Source of the DNA: Agreia pratensis
GTDB lineage: Bacteria; Actinomycetota; Actinomycetes; Actinomycetales; Microbacteriaceae
Direction: 5' to 3'
DNA: 64,000 bases
NCBI RefSeq assembly: GCF_900177685.1
Contig: NZ_FXAY01000001.1
Location: forward strand, 434,001 to 498,000
In this document: positions 33,110-42,048 of the stretch, one piece after another
Layout: every line of letters starts with the position of its first letter
Numbering within the stretch: the stretch's first letter is position 1
The notes under the pieces: model-generated
Database searches by the model: none
Told to the model about the DNA's origin: nothing
The model's input: the letters and a program-made list of their open reading frames with translations, nothing else
Position numbers and translations under genes: made by a program

Positions 33110-34165
33110 ATGACCACCCAGAGACACGAGGCCGACGCCATGCGTCGCGCCATCGCGCTGTCGCGGCGAGGTCCGGCCAACGGCGCCAATCCGCGCGTCG
33201 GCTGCGTGATTCTGGATGCCGCGGGTCGCGTCATCGCCGAAGGCTGGCACCGCGGCCGGGGCACGGCGCACGCCGAGGTCGCGGCGCTCAGCGCTCTTCC
33301 GGATCGCTCGCTCGCCCTCGGCTCCACGGCCGTCGTCACTCTCGAGCCGTGCAATCACACGGGCGCCACCGGGCCGTGCAGCGAGGCGCTCATCGACGCC
33401 GGCGTCGGCCGCGTCGTTTACGCGGTGGCAGATCCTGGAGTCTCCTCCTCCGGAGGCGCGGAACGGCTTCGAACGGCGGGCGTCGACGTCGAGGCAGGCG
33501 TGCTCGGCGACGAAGCCGAAGAGAACATCCGTCCGTGGCTCACCACGATGCGACGCGGCACTCCGTTCGTGACCGTCAAATGGGCATCCAGCCTCGACGG
33601 ACGCGCTGCGGCTGCCGACGGCACCAGCCGCTGGATCACCGGGCCGTGCGCTCGAGCCGATGTGCATCGTCGGCGCAGCGAGGCCGGAGCGATCGTCGCG
33701 GGCACCGGCACCGTCCTCGCCGACGATCCCAGTCTCACTGCGCGAGATTCCGAGGGCCGCGAACTCTCTGAGCAGCCGATGCCCGTGATCGTGGGCCGCC
33801 GATCGGTGCCGCGCGACTCGCGAGTATTCGCGCATCCGGCCGGGGTGATCGAGTACCCGAGCCACGATCTGCCGGGCCTGGTGCAGATGCTCGCCGAGCG
33901 CGACGTGCGGCACGTGTTCGTCGAAGGAGGACCGACCCTGGCGAGCGCATTTCTCGCCGCGGGCCTGGCCGACGAAGTGCTCGTCTACATCGCCCCCACC
34001 GTGCTGGGCGGGCCCATGACCGCGATCACCGAGATCGGCGTGCGCACCATCTCGGAGCAGGCTCGTATGCGCTTCGACCACGTCGACAGGCTCGGCGACG
34101 ACGTTCTGCTCGTCGCCAGACCCCTCACCACCCGCCACCTGCCCATCACGAAAGAAGACGACTGA
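33110..34165 (+). CDS. ribD: Bifunctional diaminohydroxyphosphoribosylaminopyrimidine deaminase / 5-amino-6-(5-phosphoribosylamino)uracil reductase
   Basis: Second and third steps of riboflavin synthesis; 351 residues. Deaminase domain 1-145: zinc ligands His54 (with catalytic Glu56) in HAEVAAL, Cys81 and Cys90 in EPCNHTGATGPC. NADPH reductase domain from about 150: VTVKWASSLDGRAA, GTGTVLADDPSLTAR and VFVEGGPTLASAFL. ATG 33110, preceded by GGAG, is the start. The frame is open back to 33005, but that ATG is inside the riboswitch. Confidence 0.94.
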   Translation: MTTQRHEADAMRRAIALSRRGPANGANPRVGCVILDAAGRVIAEGWHRGRGTAHAEVAALSALPDRSLALGSTAVVTLEPCNHTGATGPCSEALIDAGVGRVVYAVADPGVSSSGGAERLRTAGVDVEAGVLGDEAEENIRPWLTTMRRGTPFVTVKWASSLDGRAAAADGTSRWITGPCARADVHRRRSEAGAIVAGTGTVLADDPSLTARDSEGRELSEQPMPVIVGRRSVPRDSRVFAHPAGVIEYPSHDLPGLVQMLAERDVRHVFVEGGPTLASAFLAAGLADEVLVYIAPTVLGGPMTAITEIGVRTISEQARMRFDHVDRLGDDVLLVARPLTTRHLPITKEDD

Positions 34166-34166
34166 C

Positions 34167-34778
34167 ATGTTCACGGGAATCATCGAGGAGCGCGGAACGG
34201 TCATCGAGGTCGTTCCGTCACACGACGCGCTTCGGCTGACCGTTCGCGGCCCTCTGTCGGTGTCGGATGCCCGGCACGGCGACTCCATCTCGGTGAGCGG
34301 GGTGTGCCTCACCGTCGTCGATCGCTCGGAGGACACCTTCACCGCCGATGTGATGGCACAGACGCTCGCGATGTCGACGATCGCCTCACTCGTCTCGGGT
34401 TCGGAGGTCAACCTCGAGCGTGCGGCCCTGGTCGGTGACAGACTCGGCGGGCACATCGTTCAGGGGCACATCGATGGCACAGCAAGCGTCATCTCGGTCT
34501 CCCCCGGCGAGGCCTGGAGCGTGCTGCGCTTCCGCCTCGCCGACGATCTCGCTCGCCTCGTCGTCGACAAGGGGTCGATCGCCGTCTCGGGCGTCTCGCT
34601 GACGGTGTCGGGCATCGGCCGAGACGATGAGGGCGAGTGGTTCGAGGTCTCGCTCATTCCCGAAACGCTGTCGGCGACGACGCTCGGCACGCTGGTACCC
34701 GGCGATCGGGTGAACATCGAGACCGACATCCTCGCGAGACATGTTGAGCGGCTGCTGGCGTTCGGGGCCCGCTCATGA
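34167..34778 (+). CDS. ribE: Riboflavin synthase (alpha subunit)
   Basis: Dismutates two 6,7-dimethyl-8-ribityllumazine to riboflavin plus pyrimidinedione; 203 residues. Two lumazine-binding repeats are visible. The first starts MFTGIIEERG with VSGVCLTVVD, and the second starts GHIVQGHIDG with VSGVSLTVSG and IPETLSATTLG. It begins one base after the ribD stop and overlaps ribBA by 4 bp (ATGA). The symbol ribC is used for the same enzyme in some organisms. Confidence 0.94.
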   Translation: MFTGIIEERGTVIEVVPSHDALRLTVRGPLSVSDARHGDSISVSGVCLTVVDRSEDTFTADVMAQTLAMSTIASLVSGSEVNLERAALVGDRLGGHIVQGHIDGTASVISVSPGEAWSVLRFRLADDLARLVVDKGSIAVSGVSLTVSGIGRDDEGEWFEVSLIPETLSATTLGTLVPGDRVNIETDILARHVERLLAFGARS

Positions 34779-36121
34779 GCACCGCACCGGCGGTCGTGGC
34801 CACCCCCCTCTCGCCGATGGCAGACGTGCTCGACGCGCTGCGGTCGGGGCGCCCCGTGATCGTCGCCGACGCCGAGAATCGCGAGAACGAGGGCGACGCG
34901 ATTCTCGCGGCAGAGCTTGCGAGTCCCGAATGGATCGCCTGGATGGTGCGGCACACCTCGGGCTTTCTCTGCGCGCCGATGATGCGAGAGACGAGTGACC
35001 GCCTAGGTCTTCCTGGCATGGTCGAGCGCAACCAGGATTCGCTGCGCACCGACTACACGGTGACGGTCGACGCGTCCTCCGGTATCACCACGGGAATCAG
35101 TGCGTCAGACCGGGCAGAGACATTCCGCCGCCTCGCCGATCCCGAGTCGACTCCGCAGAGCTTCATCCGACCCGGGCATGTTCTGCCGGTGCGTGCCGTC
35201 TCCGGCGGTGTGCGCGTGCGCCCCGGCCACACCGAGGCGACCGTCGACCTGCTCACGCTGGCCGGCCTCACCCCGGTGGGTGTCATCGGAGAGATCGTCG
35301 CCGATGACGGAGAGATGATGCGGCTCCCCGGGCTCCTCGCGCTCGGCGCCGAGTCCGGCCTGCCCGTCACCACGATCGCCGCACTCATCGATTACCTCGA
35401 CGGGGTGGATGCCGCGGCGCGGCTCGTCGGCACGGCACCCGAGGCCATCGTCGCCGCTCCCGAAGCCGCTGCCGAAGCTCTTCGGGTCACCTTCGAGGTC
35501 GAGACGACCGTTCCCACCGTGCACGGCGATTTCCGCATCAGGGCTTACCACGACACGACCACGGGCTACGAGCACCTGGCCCTGATCTCGGGCGATCCGA
35601 CGGCGGAGTCCGCTGTCGTGCGCATCCACTCCGAATGCCTCACGGGCGAGGCGTTCGGTTCGTTGAAGTGCGAATGCGGCCCGCAACTGCAGGAGGCTCT
35701 CGATCAGGTGCACGCCACCGGTGGAGCGGTCATCTATCTGCGCGGTCACGAGGGGCGAGGCATCGGCCTGCTCAACAAGCTGCGGGCTTATCGCCTTCAA
35801 GAGGACGGGCTCGATACCCTCGACGCCAACCTCGCACTCGGTCTGCCGGCCGATGCCCGCGACTACGGGGCAGCGGTCGCGATCCTCGAAGACATCGGGG
35901 TGAGATCGGTTCGATTGCTCACGAACAACCCCGACAAGGTCAGCCAGCTCGAGCAGCACGGCGTTACCGTGGCGGAGCGGGTGCCCCTCATCGTCGGAGT
36001 CGACGCCGCGAATACGGGATACCTCGCAGCCAAAGCCGCCCGAATGGGCCATGTCATTCCCGCCTGGATCACCGAAACCCGTGTGAACCCCACCACCCCC
36101 GACGAAAGGCCCTCATCATGA
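34775..36121 (+). CDS. ribBA: Bifunctional 3,4-dihydroxy-2-butanone-4-phosphate synthase / GTP cyclohydrolase II
   Basis: 448 residues supplying both precursors of riboflavin. N-terminal DHBP synthase (about 10-215): DAENRENEGDAI acidic loop, and RPGHVLPVRAVSGGVRVRPGHTEA with catalytic His/Glu. C-terminal GTP cyclohydrolase II (about 235-430): zinc cysteines in HSECLTGEAFGSLKCECGPQL, the arginine-containing LRGHEGRGIGLLNKL, and LLTNNPDKVSQL. Both active centres look intact. It overlaps ribE upstream and ribH downstream by ATGA. Confidence 0.95.
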   Translation: MSTAPAVVATPLSPMADVLDALRSGRPVIVADAENRENEGDAILAAELASPEWIAWMVRHTSGFLCAPMMRETSDRLGLPGMVERNQDSLRTDYTVTVDASSGITTGISASDRAETFRRLADPESTPQSFIRPGHVLPVRAVSGGVRVRPGHTEATVDLLTLAGLTPVGVIGEIVADDGEMMRLPGLLALGAESGLPVTTIAALIDYLDGVDAAARLVGTAPEAIVAAPEAAAEALRVTFEVETTVPTVHGDFRIRAYHDTTTGYEHLALISGDPTAESAVVRIHSECLTGEAFGSLKCECGPQLQEALDQVHATGGAVIYLRGHEGRGIGLLNKLRAYRLQEDGLDTLDANLALGLPADARDYGAAVAILEDIGVRSVRLLTNNPDKVSQLEQHGVTVAERVPLIVGVDAANTGYLAAKAARMGHVIPAWITETRVNPTTPDERPSS

Positions 36122-36597
36122 GCGGTGCAGGATCCCCCACATTGAACACCGACGGCACCGGCCTCAAGATCACGATCGTGGCCGGCATGTGGCACGAGAC
36201 GATCACCAACGGTCTGCTCGCGGGCGCGCACCGCGTGCTCGAGGCCGCAGGCGCAGAGGTCACCGAGATCCGCGTGCCGGGCAGCTTCGAGCTGCCGGTC
36301 GTTGCCAACACCGCACTCGAGGCGGGAGCTGACGCGGTTGTCGCGCTCGGCGTGATCATCCGCGGCGGCACGCCCCACTTCGAATACGTGTCGGATGCCG
36401 CGACCTCTGGCCTCACGCAGGTGAGCATTCGCACGGGCAAGCCCATCGGATTCGGTGTTCTCACGCTTGACGACGAACAGCAGGGACTCGACCGCGCCGG
36501 CTTGCCCGGCTCGAAAGAAGACAAAGGTGCCGAGGCCGCCGAGGCCGCGATCGCCACGGTGCGAGCGATTCAGACGATCATGAAGTTGCGCGCCTGA
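36118..36597 (+). CDS. ribH: 6,7-dimethyl-8-ribityllumazine synthase
   Basis: 159 residues forming the icosahedral or pentameric lumazine synthase. Seen are VAGMWHETITNGLLAGA, RVPGSFELPVVANTALEAGADAVVALGVIIRGGTPHFEYV with the catalytic His, and FGVLTLDDEQQGLDRAG. ATG 36118 overlaps the ribBA stop; the longer open frame upstream is antisense or out of frame. Last gene of ribDEBAH. Confidence 0.94.
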   Translation: MSGAGSPTLNTDGTGLKITIVAGMWHETITNGLLAGAHRVLEAAGAEVTEIRVPGSFELPVVANTALEAGADAVVALGVIIRGGTPHFEYVSDAATSGLTQVSIRTGKPIGFGVLTLDDEQQGLDRAGLPGSKEDKGAEAAEAAIATVRAIQTIMKLRA

Positions 36598-36629
36598 GTG
36601 GCCCTGAGCGGTTTTGACAAAATGAAGTC

Positions 36630-37154
36630 ATGACCGAACTCAATTGCGCTGACACCGACCGCGTGCGTGACATCATTCATGTGTTTGGTGGACTGTCATG
36701 GCCGGCGCCCCGCGAGGAGATGGCGAGCATCGGGGCTCGGTTAGAGTGGACAATCTTGTCGGAGACGCCACACTCGACTCGGTTTGACACTGGCTTCCCG
36801 ACGAACTTTCCGATCGGGGGCGTCACCGTCGACGACGGTCGTATAGGCCAGGTGACTATAAAGCTCACAGACAAGGTCACGGATCCAGACGCGGAGTTGG
36901 CCGCGGAATTGTCATCATCGGCGGTTCACTTCCGGGAGGACATTACTGTCCTTGTAGGCGAGCCTGTGAGTGTGCGTGGGGGAGTCGAGTCGCATTGGAC
37001 TTGGGACCTGGCGAACGGAGGGCGCGTGACGCTCACTCGTTCTAGCTCAGTTGTGACGCTGACCGTATTGCAGGAGCGCTACGCCGACATTGAGCGGAAC
37101 GAAGAAGCTTTGGGGATCTCAGAGAGTCGCGACCCCGAAGCCGACCTGGTCTAG
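36630..37154 (+). CDS. Hypothetical protein of atypical composition
   Basis: 174 residues, no signal peptide, no family I can name with confidence. The layout is a helical start (DTDRVRDIIHVFGGLSWPAP), then beta-rich sequence with GGVTVDDGRIGQVTIKLTD, SHWTWDLANGGRVTLTRSS and TVLQERYADIERNEEALG. This resembles small cytosolic immunity-type proteins of actinobacteria, but that is only an impression. The coding region is clearly lower in GC than its neighbours. A TTGACA-like hexamer (36614-36619) precedes it. The stop is TAG at 37152-37154 and coding-like sequence continues in the same frame. Confidence 0.6.
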   Translation: MTELNCADTDRVRDIIHVFGGLSWPAPREEMASIGARLEWTILSETPHSTRFDTGFPTNFPIGGVTVDDGRIGQVTIKLTDKVTDPDAELAAELSSSAVHFREDITVLVGEPVSVRGGVESHWTWDLANGGRVTLTRSSSVVTLTVLQERYADIERNEEALGISESRDPEADLV

Positions 37155-37277
37155 GTTCGCCATTGGTTCCGACCAAGTCTCAACTCTTTTTATGTGCAGG
37201 ATCTTGAGAAGTTCCCTCGTGATCCGGAGAACATTCCGGAGTGGTTGCAGAAGCGTGTACTCGAAGCGAGAGGCTGA
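37155..37277 (+). pseudogene. Coding-like remnant in frame behind the TAG of the orphan gene
   Basis: Forty sense codons directly after the TAG at 37152 and in the same frame end at TGA 37275-37277. The translation is protein-like: HWFRPSLNSFYVQDLEKF followed by PRDPENIPEWLQKRVLEARG. It lacks its own start codon and ribosome site. Either the orphan gene once ran to 37277 and has acquired a nonsense mutation (or the TAG is a sequencing or recoding event), or this is the tail of a second decayed gene. Base composition matches the orphan, which suggests shared origin. Confidence 0.5.
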
Positions 37278-37320
37278 GGCGAGGTAGAGCCGAACAGTCG
37301 GACTCCCGAGTGTGGAAACA

Positions 37321-38136
37321 CTAGTCGGGCTGGGCGCCGACCCAGGCGACGGCGCGACCCGCCGCGTCGCTGGCGGCCTGCATCGCAGCTCGCGCATCCA
37401 GGCCCGCAGCCAGGCCGGCGGCGAGCGTGCCGCAGTAGCTGTCGCCCGCACCCGTGGTGTCGACGACATGCTCGACACGCGCGGCCTCGACCTCGATCGA
37501 GCCCCAGCGAGAACCGGCAGAGCCCAAGGTCACCAGCAGCGACTCGGGTGACGCCCCGGAGCGCCCGAGCTGCTGCGCCTCGTGTTCGTTGACGATCACC
37601 GGGTCTGCCAGGGCGAGAATGTCGGCGGGAAGCTCGGCGAACGGCGCGAGGTTCAGCACGACCTGGGCACCGCGCGATCGCGCCATTCGAGCAGCCTCGG
37701 CGATCACGTCGAGGTCGGATTCCAGGGGCGCGAGCAGCACGTCGCCGGGCTGAATATTCTCGAGCGGGCCCAGGTCGGCCACACCGAGACGAGCGTTCGC
37801 CCCGGGCGACACGATGATGGTGTTCTCAGCCCGGGCATCCAGAGCGATCATCGCGTGACCTGTGGTCGAACCGGCCGTCACCGTCACCGCACTGGCGTCG
37901 ATGCCGCGAGCGCGAAGCCTGGCGATGTAGTCATGCCCGCCGGAGTCGTCGCCTACGCGTCCGATGAAGAGCACGTCGGCCCCGGCGGCTGCCGCGGCGA
38001 CCGCCTGGTTGGCGCCCTTGCCTCCGAAGAAAGTGGCCACATCGCCGCCCATCAGCGTCTCTCCAGGCCGCGGATGCCGCTCCACCTCGACCACCGAGTC
38101 GATGTTGAGCGAGCCGACGACGTAGACGCGGGGCAT
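37321..38136 (-). CDS. rbsK: PfkB-family carbohydrate kinase, ribokinase-like
   Basis: 271 residues. N-terminal VVGSLNIDSVVEVERHPRPGET and FFGGKGANQAVAAAAAGADV are ribokinase signatures. The C-terminal DTTGAGDSYCGTLAAGLAAG holds the anion hole and catalytic Asp. ATG 38136 (MPRVYVVGSLN) is the start; the longer open frame adds unrelated sequence. It would phosphorylate ribose to ribose-5-phosphate, which fits the free ribose made by the nucleoside hydrolase at 7267, although it is not linked to that locus. At 271 residues it is slightly shorter than typical 300-residue ribokinases. Confidence 0.82.
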   Translation of the reverse strand: MPRVYVVGSLNIDSVVEVERHPRPGETLMGGDVATFFGGKGANQAVAAAAAGADVLFIGRVGDDSGGHDYIARLRARGIDASAVTVTAGSTTGHAMIALDARAENTIIVSPGANARLGVADLGPLENIQPGDVLLAPLESDLDVIAEAARMARSRGAQVVLNLAPFAELPADILALADPVIVNEHEAQQLGRSGASPESLLVTLGSAGSRWGSIEVEAARVEHVVDTTGAGDSYCGTLAAGLAAGLDARAAMQAASDAAGRAVAWVGAQPD

Positions 38137-38278
38137 TGTCGATCCATCCTGGGTCGCCTTCGATGGCACACCCGGCACAATCCTAGGCGAGCCACCGGGA
38201 GCCGCTCGGAACGCTGGAAGGGCACTGTCCGGCCCGAGGGTGACCCGAGTTTTCTCAGGGGAAGCCCTAAAATGATGG

Positions 38279-38305
38279 GGCGCGGAACCTGCGCCGACAT
38301 TTTTT
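38279..38305 (+). terminator. Hairpin with T-run in the rbsK-MFS divergent gap
   Basis: GGCGC, 7 bases, GCGCC, four bases, then six T. It sits about 105 bp before the MFS start on the + strand, just after a TAAAAT hexamer (38268-38273) that could be a -10 element. With no upstream + strand gene to terminate, it is either a leader attenuator for the MFS gene or fortuitous. The rest of the 275-bp gap shows no gene. Confidence 0.3.
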
Positions 38306-38411
38306 CGCATCGATGGCGTCTCGCGAGACACGACGAACAACGCCGGTCTCTCGAGCAGCGCCCAGATGCCCCCTTCTCGTCGAGCCTCGACGCACTCACC
38401 GAAAGCCCGCC

Positions 38412-39812
38412 ATGTCATCCGCAGCCCCGGCCGCAACAGCGCCCGCGCCAAAGACCAACCCCCGTTCCCGCGTCGTTCTCGCCAGCCTCATCGGCACGTC
38501 GATCGAGTTCTACGACTTCTACGTCTATGCGACGGCCGCGGTTCTGGTCTTCCCGAAACTCTTCTTTCCGAATGCCGACGACACCACCGCGCTGCTGAGC
38601 TCGTTCGCCGCATTCGGCGCCGCGTTCGTCGCTCGTCCGATCGGATCGATCATCTTCGGCCACTTCGGTGACAGGATCGGGCGCAAAGGCACCTTGGTGG
38701 CCTCGCTGCTCACCATGGGCATCGCGACAGTGCTGATCGGATGTCTGCCGACAGCGAGCGTCGACGGCTGGATCGTGCTTGCCCCGACCTTCCTGGTCAT
38801 TCTTCGTTTCTGCCAGGGCCTCGGCCTTGGCGGCGAGTGGAGCGGCGCCGCCCTGCTGGCGACCGAGAACGCCCCCAAGGGCAAGCGGGCCATCTACGGC
38901 ACGTTCCCCCAGCTGGGAGCGCCCATCGGATTCATTGTCGCCAACGGCGTGTTCCTGTGGCTCTCACTCGGGCTGAGCCCGGAGGAATTCGCGGCGTGGG
39001 GCTGGCGTATCCCGTTCCTCGGCAGCGCGCTGCTCGTCGCGGTCGGTCTCTACGTGCGATTTAAGCTGATCGAGACGCCGGCGTTCCAGAAGGTGGTCGA
39101 GAAGGGCGAGGTCGCCAAGCTTCCTCTCGCACGCGTCTTCAAGACCAGCTGGCGGCCGCTCATCCTCGGCACGTTCATCATGCTGGCGACCTACGTTCTC
39201 TTCTACCTGATGACCACGTTCACCCTCACCTTCGGAACCACGCCCTCGACGGTAGAGGCCGGCAAAGCAGCCGCTGAGAAGGCCGGCAAGCCCTTCTCCG
39301 CTGACACATTCGTCGCCGGGCTCGGCTATCCGCGCAACGACTTCCTCGTCATGCTCATCATCGGCGTCGTGTTCTTCGGAATCTTCACGCTGGTCGCGGG
39401 CCCCCTCGCCGAGAAGTTCGGGCGCCGCACGACGCTCATCTGGGTGACCGTCGGAATCATCGTCTTCGGTCTGCTCTTCGTTCCGCTCTTCGGCGGCGGG
39501 TTCGCGGGCGTGATGGCTCTGCTCATCATCGGCTTCACCCTCATGGGCCTCACCTTCGGGCCGATGGGGTCAGTGCTGCCCGAACTCTTCCCCACCAACG
39601 TGCGCTACACCGGGTCTGCGATCAGCTACAACGTAGCCAGCATCCTCGGCGCCGCTGTCGCTCCGTTCATCGCCGTGGCCCTCTGGACGGCGGCCGACGG
39701 AAGTACCTGGCTGGTCGGCCTGTACCTCAGCGTCATGGCCGTCATCACGCTCGTGGCTCTCCTCCTGAGCACAGAGACGAAAGACGTCGACTACGAGGCG
39801 AACGTCTCCTGA
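38412..39812 (+). CDS. MFS transporter, metabolite:H+ symporter (MHS) family
   Basis: 466 residues, twelve transmembrane segments. GTSIEFYDFYVYATAAVLVF in helix 1, GHFGDRIGRKGTL (loop 2-3 signature), RFCQGLGLGGEWSGAALLATENAP and PELFPTNVRYTGSAISYN are diagnostic for the MHS branch (ShiA/ProP/KgtP). A periplasmic insertion between helices 7 and 8 (about 275-310, Lys/Ala/Glu-rich) is slightly long. Such proteins import carboxylates, betaine or shikimate; the substrate is not predictable here. ATG 38412 gives a normal short N-terminus. Confidence 0.87.
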   Translation: MSSAAPAATAPAPKTNPRSRVVLASLIGTSIEFYDFYVYATAAVLVFPKLFFPNADDTTALLSSFAAFGAAFVARPIGSIIFGHFGDRIGRKGTLVASLLTMGIATVLIGCLPTASVDGWIVLAPTFLVILRFCQGLGLGGEWSGAALLATENAPKGKRAIYGTFPQLGAPIGFIVANGVFLWLSLGLSPEEFAAWGWRIPFLGSALLVAVGLYVRFKLIETPAFQKVVEKGEVAKLPLARVFKTSWRPLILGTFIMLATYVLFYLMTTFTLTFGTTPSTVEAGKAAAEKAGKPFSADTFVAGLGYPRNDFLVMLIIGVVFFGIFTLVAGPLAEKFGRRTTLIWVTVGIIVFGLLFVPLFGGGFAGVMALLIIGFTLMGLTFGPMGSVLPELFPTNVRYTGSAISYNVASILGAAVAPFIAVALWTAADGSTWLVGLYLSVMAVITLVALLLSTETKDVDYEANVS

Positions 39813-39907
39813 TCCCGTAACAGCGCGCATCCTCGAGCCTGTGAACCGCCGCCAGTGGCCAACTGCACTGTCCGGCGGTTCGCAGGCTCGCGGCGTATGG
39901 TTCGAGC

Positions 39908-40096
39908 ATGTCGTTTCATCCGGGTACTCCGTGGCATCACGCCGGCTCCTGGCGCGGCAACCGGCCGCATCGTGCCGTTCTCGCCTGGGTCGTCGCATCC
40001 GGTCTCGGCGGCCTGATGCTCGCAGCCCTTCTCCTCGCTCCCCCGGTGTCGACTCCGTCGCACGACGCTCCGACGCTCGTCGTCACCACCAGGTGA
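39908..40096 (+). CDS. Possible small single-pass membrane protein
   Basis: 62 codons. A basic, His/Trp-rich head (about 1-22) precedes one hydrophobic helix (AVLAWVVASGLGGLMLAALLLA) and a short polar tail. It is the only coding candidate in the 390-bp gap between the MFS gene and the ABC exporter. There is no good ribosome site (GTTCGAGC before ATG) and no homologue I can name. It may simply be an open frame in GC-rich DNA. The rest of the gap shows no feature beyond a probable promoter for the ABC gene. Confidence 0.3.
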   Translation: MSFHPGTPWHHAGSWRGNRPHRAVLAWVVASGLGGLMLAALLLAPPVSTPSHDAPTLVVTTR

Positions 40097-40202
40097 CCCG
40101 CGGCTCTCAGACGCGGTGCACAATTGCTAGGGGCCCGCGCACTCCGCTCATCCGGTCGCGCGGCCCTCTGCACTTCCCTCTCTCCGCAGCAGAAAGTTTC
40201 GA

Positions 40203-42035
40203 ATGAGTACGAGCACGCAACCACGTCGCAGGATGGGCCGATCGCCGAAGCCCGAAGACGGCCCTCGCGCCCGCTTCAGTCAGCTGCTGCCCTACCTCGC
40301 CGAACACCGACCGATCCTTGCCGTGGTCATCGTCCTGAGCATTCTGGGTGCGGCCGCAAGTTTGGCTCAGCCGCTGCTCGTCAGTCAGGTCATCACCGTG
40401 GTGCAGGCCGGCAACCCGCTGGGCACTCTCGTCGGCGCACTCGTGGCGCTCGTGATCGTCTCTGGCCTCATCAGCGGGTTCCAGCACTACCTGCTTCAGC
40501 GCACCGGCACAGCGGTCGTACTCTCGGCGCGCCGCCAACTCGTTCGTCGCATGCTGCGGCTGCCCATTCGAGAGTTCGACGTTCGCCGCACCGGCGATCT
40601 CGTGAGCCGCGTGGGCAGCGACACCACGCTTCTCTACGCCGTCATCACTCAGGGACTCGTCGACGCGATCGGCGGTTCGCTCGTGTTCTTCGGCGCGCTG
40701 ATCGCCATGCTCATCATCGATCCGGTCCTCCTCGGCCTCACGGTCGCAGTCATCGCCGTCTCTGTCGTCACGGTCGTGCTCATCTCGGGCCGCGTACGCA
40801 CGGCGAGCCGTAAGCAACAGGAGAAGGTGGGCGACCTCGCGGCCTCCGTCGAGCGCTCGCTCGGGGCCATCCGTACGGTGCGAGCGTCGAACGCGACCGA
40901 CCGCGAGATCGAGGCGATCGAGCTGGATGCCCGGGGCGCCTTCGACATGGGCGTGCGAGTCGCGAAGATCTCGGCCCTCGTCGTGCCCATCGCGGGAATC
41001 GCGCTGCAGGTCTCGCTGCTCGTCGTTCTCGGTGTCGGCGGTTTCCGGGTCGCCGATGGTTCCATCACCATTGCCAACCTGATCTCGTTCATCCTCTTTC
41101 TCTTCATGATGATCATGCCGCTGGGGCAGGCGTTCGGCGCCCTGAACTCGGTCAACCAGGCGCTCGGCGCACTCGGTCGCATCCAGGAGATCATCGATCT
41201 TCCCGTCGAGACGCAGTTCGACGCCGACATTGCGCGCACCGCGGCCCCCACGGTCGCTGCCGACGGCATCGCGCTCGAATTCGACGACGTGCACTTCGCT
41301 TACGCCGGCACACCCGTCGACGATGCTGACGTTCCGGCGGGCGGCCCGATGGCATCGGGAGTTCTGCACGGCGTGAGCTTTGCCGCTCGCCAAGGGCAGC
41401 GCACCGCGCTGGTCGGGCCATCGGGCGCCGGCAAGAGCACCATGCTCGCCCTCATCGAGCGGTTCTATGACCCCACGTCGGGAACCGTGCGCCTCGGCGG
41501 CACCGATCTCAAGTCACTCGACCGCGAGACGCTGCGGTCGCAGATCGGCTACGTGGAGCAGGACGCCCCCGTGCTCGCCGGAACCATCCGACAGAATCTG
41601 CTGCTCGCCTCGCCCGACGCGACCGATGCGCAGTGCGTCGAGGTGCTGCACGCGGTCAACCTCGGCGAGGTGCTCGACCGCAACGACGCCGGACTCGACG
41701 CCGCCGTCGGCGAAGACGGCGTGATGCTCTCGGGCGGAGAACGCCAGCGGCTGGCCATCGCCCGCGCGCTGCTCGCGGCACCGCCCATCCTGCTGCTCGA
41801 CGAGTCGACGTCGAGCCTCGACGGCCTGAACGAGCAGATGCTGCGCGAAGCCATCGACGCGGTGGCGGAGAATCGCACGCTCATCGTGATCGCACACCGA
41901 CTCTCGACGGTCGTCGACTCCGACCAGATCGTGGTTCTCGAGCACGGCCGCGTGGTCGGCGTGGGAACGCACTCGGAACTCGTGGTGTCGACGCCGCTCT
42001 ACAAAGACCTGGCAAAGCACCAGCTGCTGGTCTGA
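40203..42035 (+). CDS. ABC transporter, fused permease and ATPase (exporter half-transporter)
   Basis: 610 residues. An N-terminal type I exporter domain (six transmembrane helices, about 30-330) is followed by a nucleotide-binding domain. The latter has Walker A GPSGAGKST, Q-loop YVEQDAPVLAG, signature LSGGERQRLAIARALL, Walker B ILLLDESTSSLD and switch His in IAHRLST. Complete sites suggest a homodimeric drug or lipid exporter. It ends just before a long inverted repeat and is convergent with the aldehyde dehydrogenase gene. Substrate unknown. Confidence 0.9.
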   Translation: MSTSTQPRRRMGRSPKPEDGPRARFSQLLPYLAEHRPILAVVIVLSILGAAASLAQPLLVSQVITVVQAGNPLGTLVGALVALVIVSGLISGFQHYLLQRTGTAVVLSARRQLVRRMLRLPIREFDVRRTGDLVSRVGSDTTLLYAVITQGLVDAIGGSLVFFGALIAMLIIDPVLLGLTVAVIAVSVVTVVLISGRVRTASRKQQEKVGDLAASVERSLGAIRTVRASNATDREIEAIELDARGAFDMGVRVAKISALVVPIAGIALQVSLLVVLGVGGFRVADGSITIANLISFILFLFMMIMPLGQAFGALNSVNQALGALGRIQEIIDLPVETQFDADIARTAAPTVAADGIALEFDDVHFAYAGTPVDDADVPAGGPMASGVLHGVSFAARQGQRTALVGPSGAGKSTMLALIERFYDPTSGTVRLGGTDLKSLDRETLRSQIGYVEQDAPVLAGTIRQNLLLASPDATDAQCVEVLHAVNLGEVLDRNDAGLDAAVGEDGVMLSGGERQRLAIARALLAAPPILLLDESTSSLDGLNEQMLREAIDAVAENRTLIVIAHRLSTVVDSDQIVVLEHGRVVGVGTHSELVVSTPLYKDLAKHQLLV

Positions 42036-42048
42036 CCGAGCAAGCACT

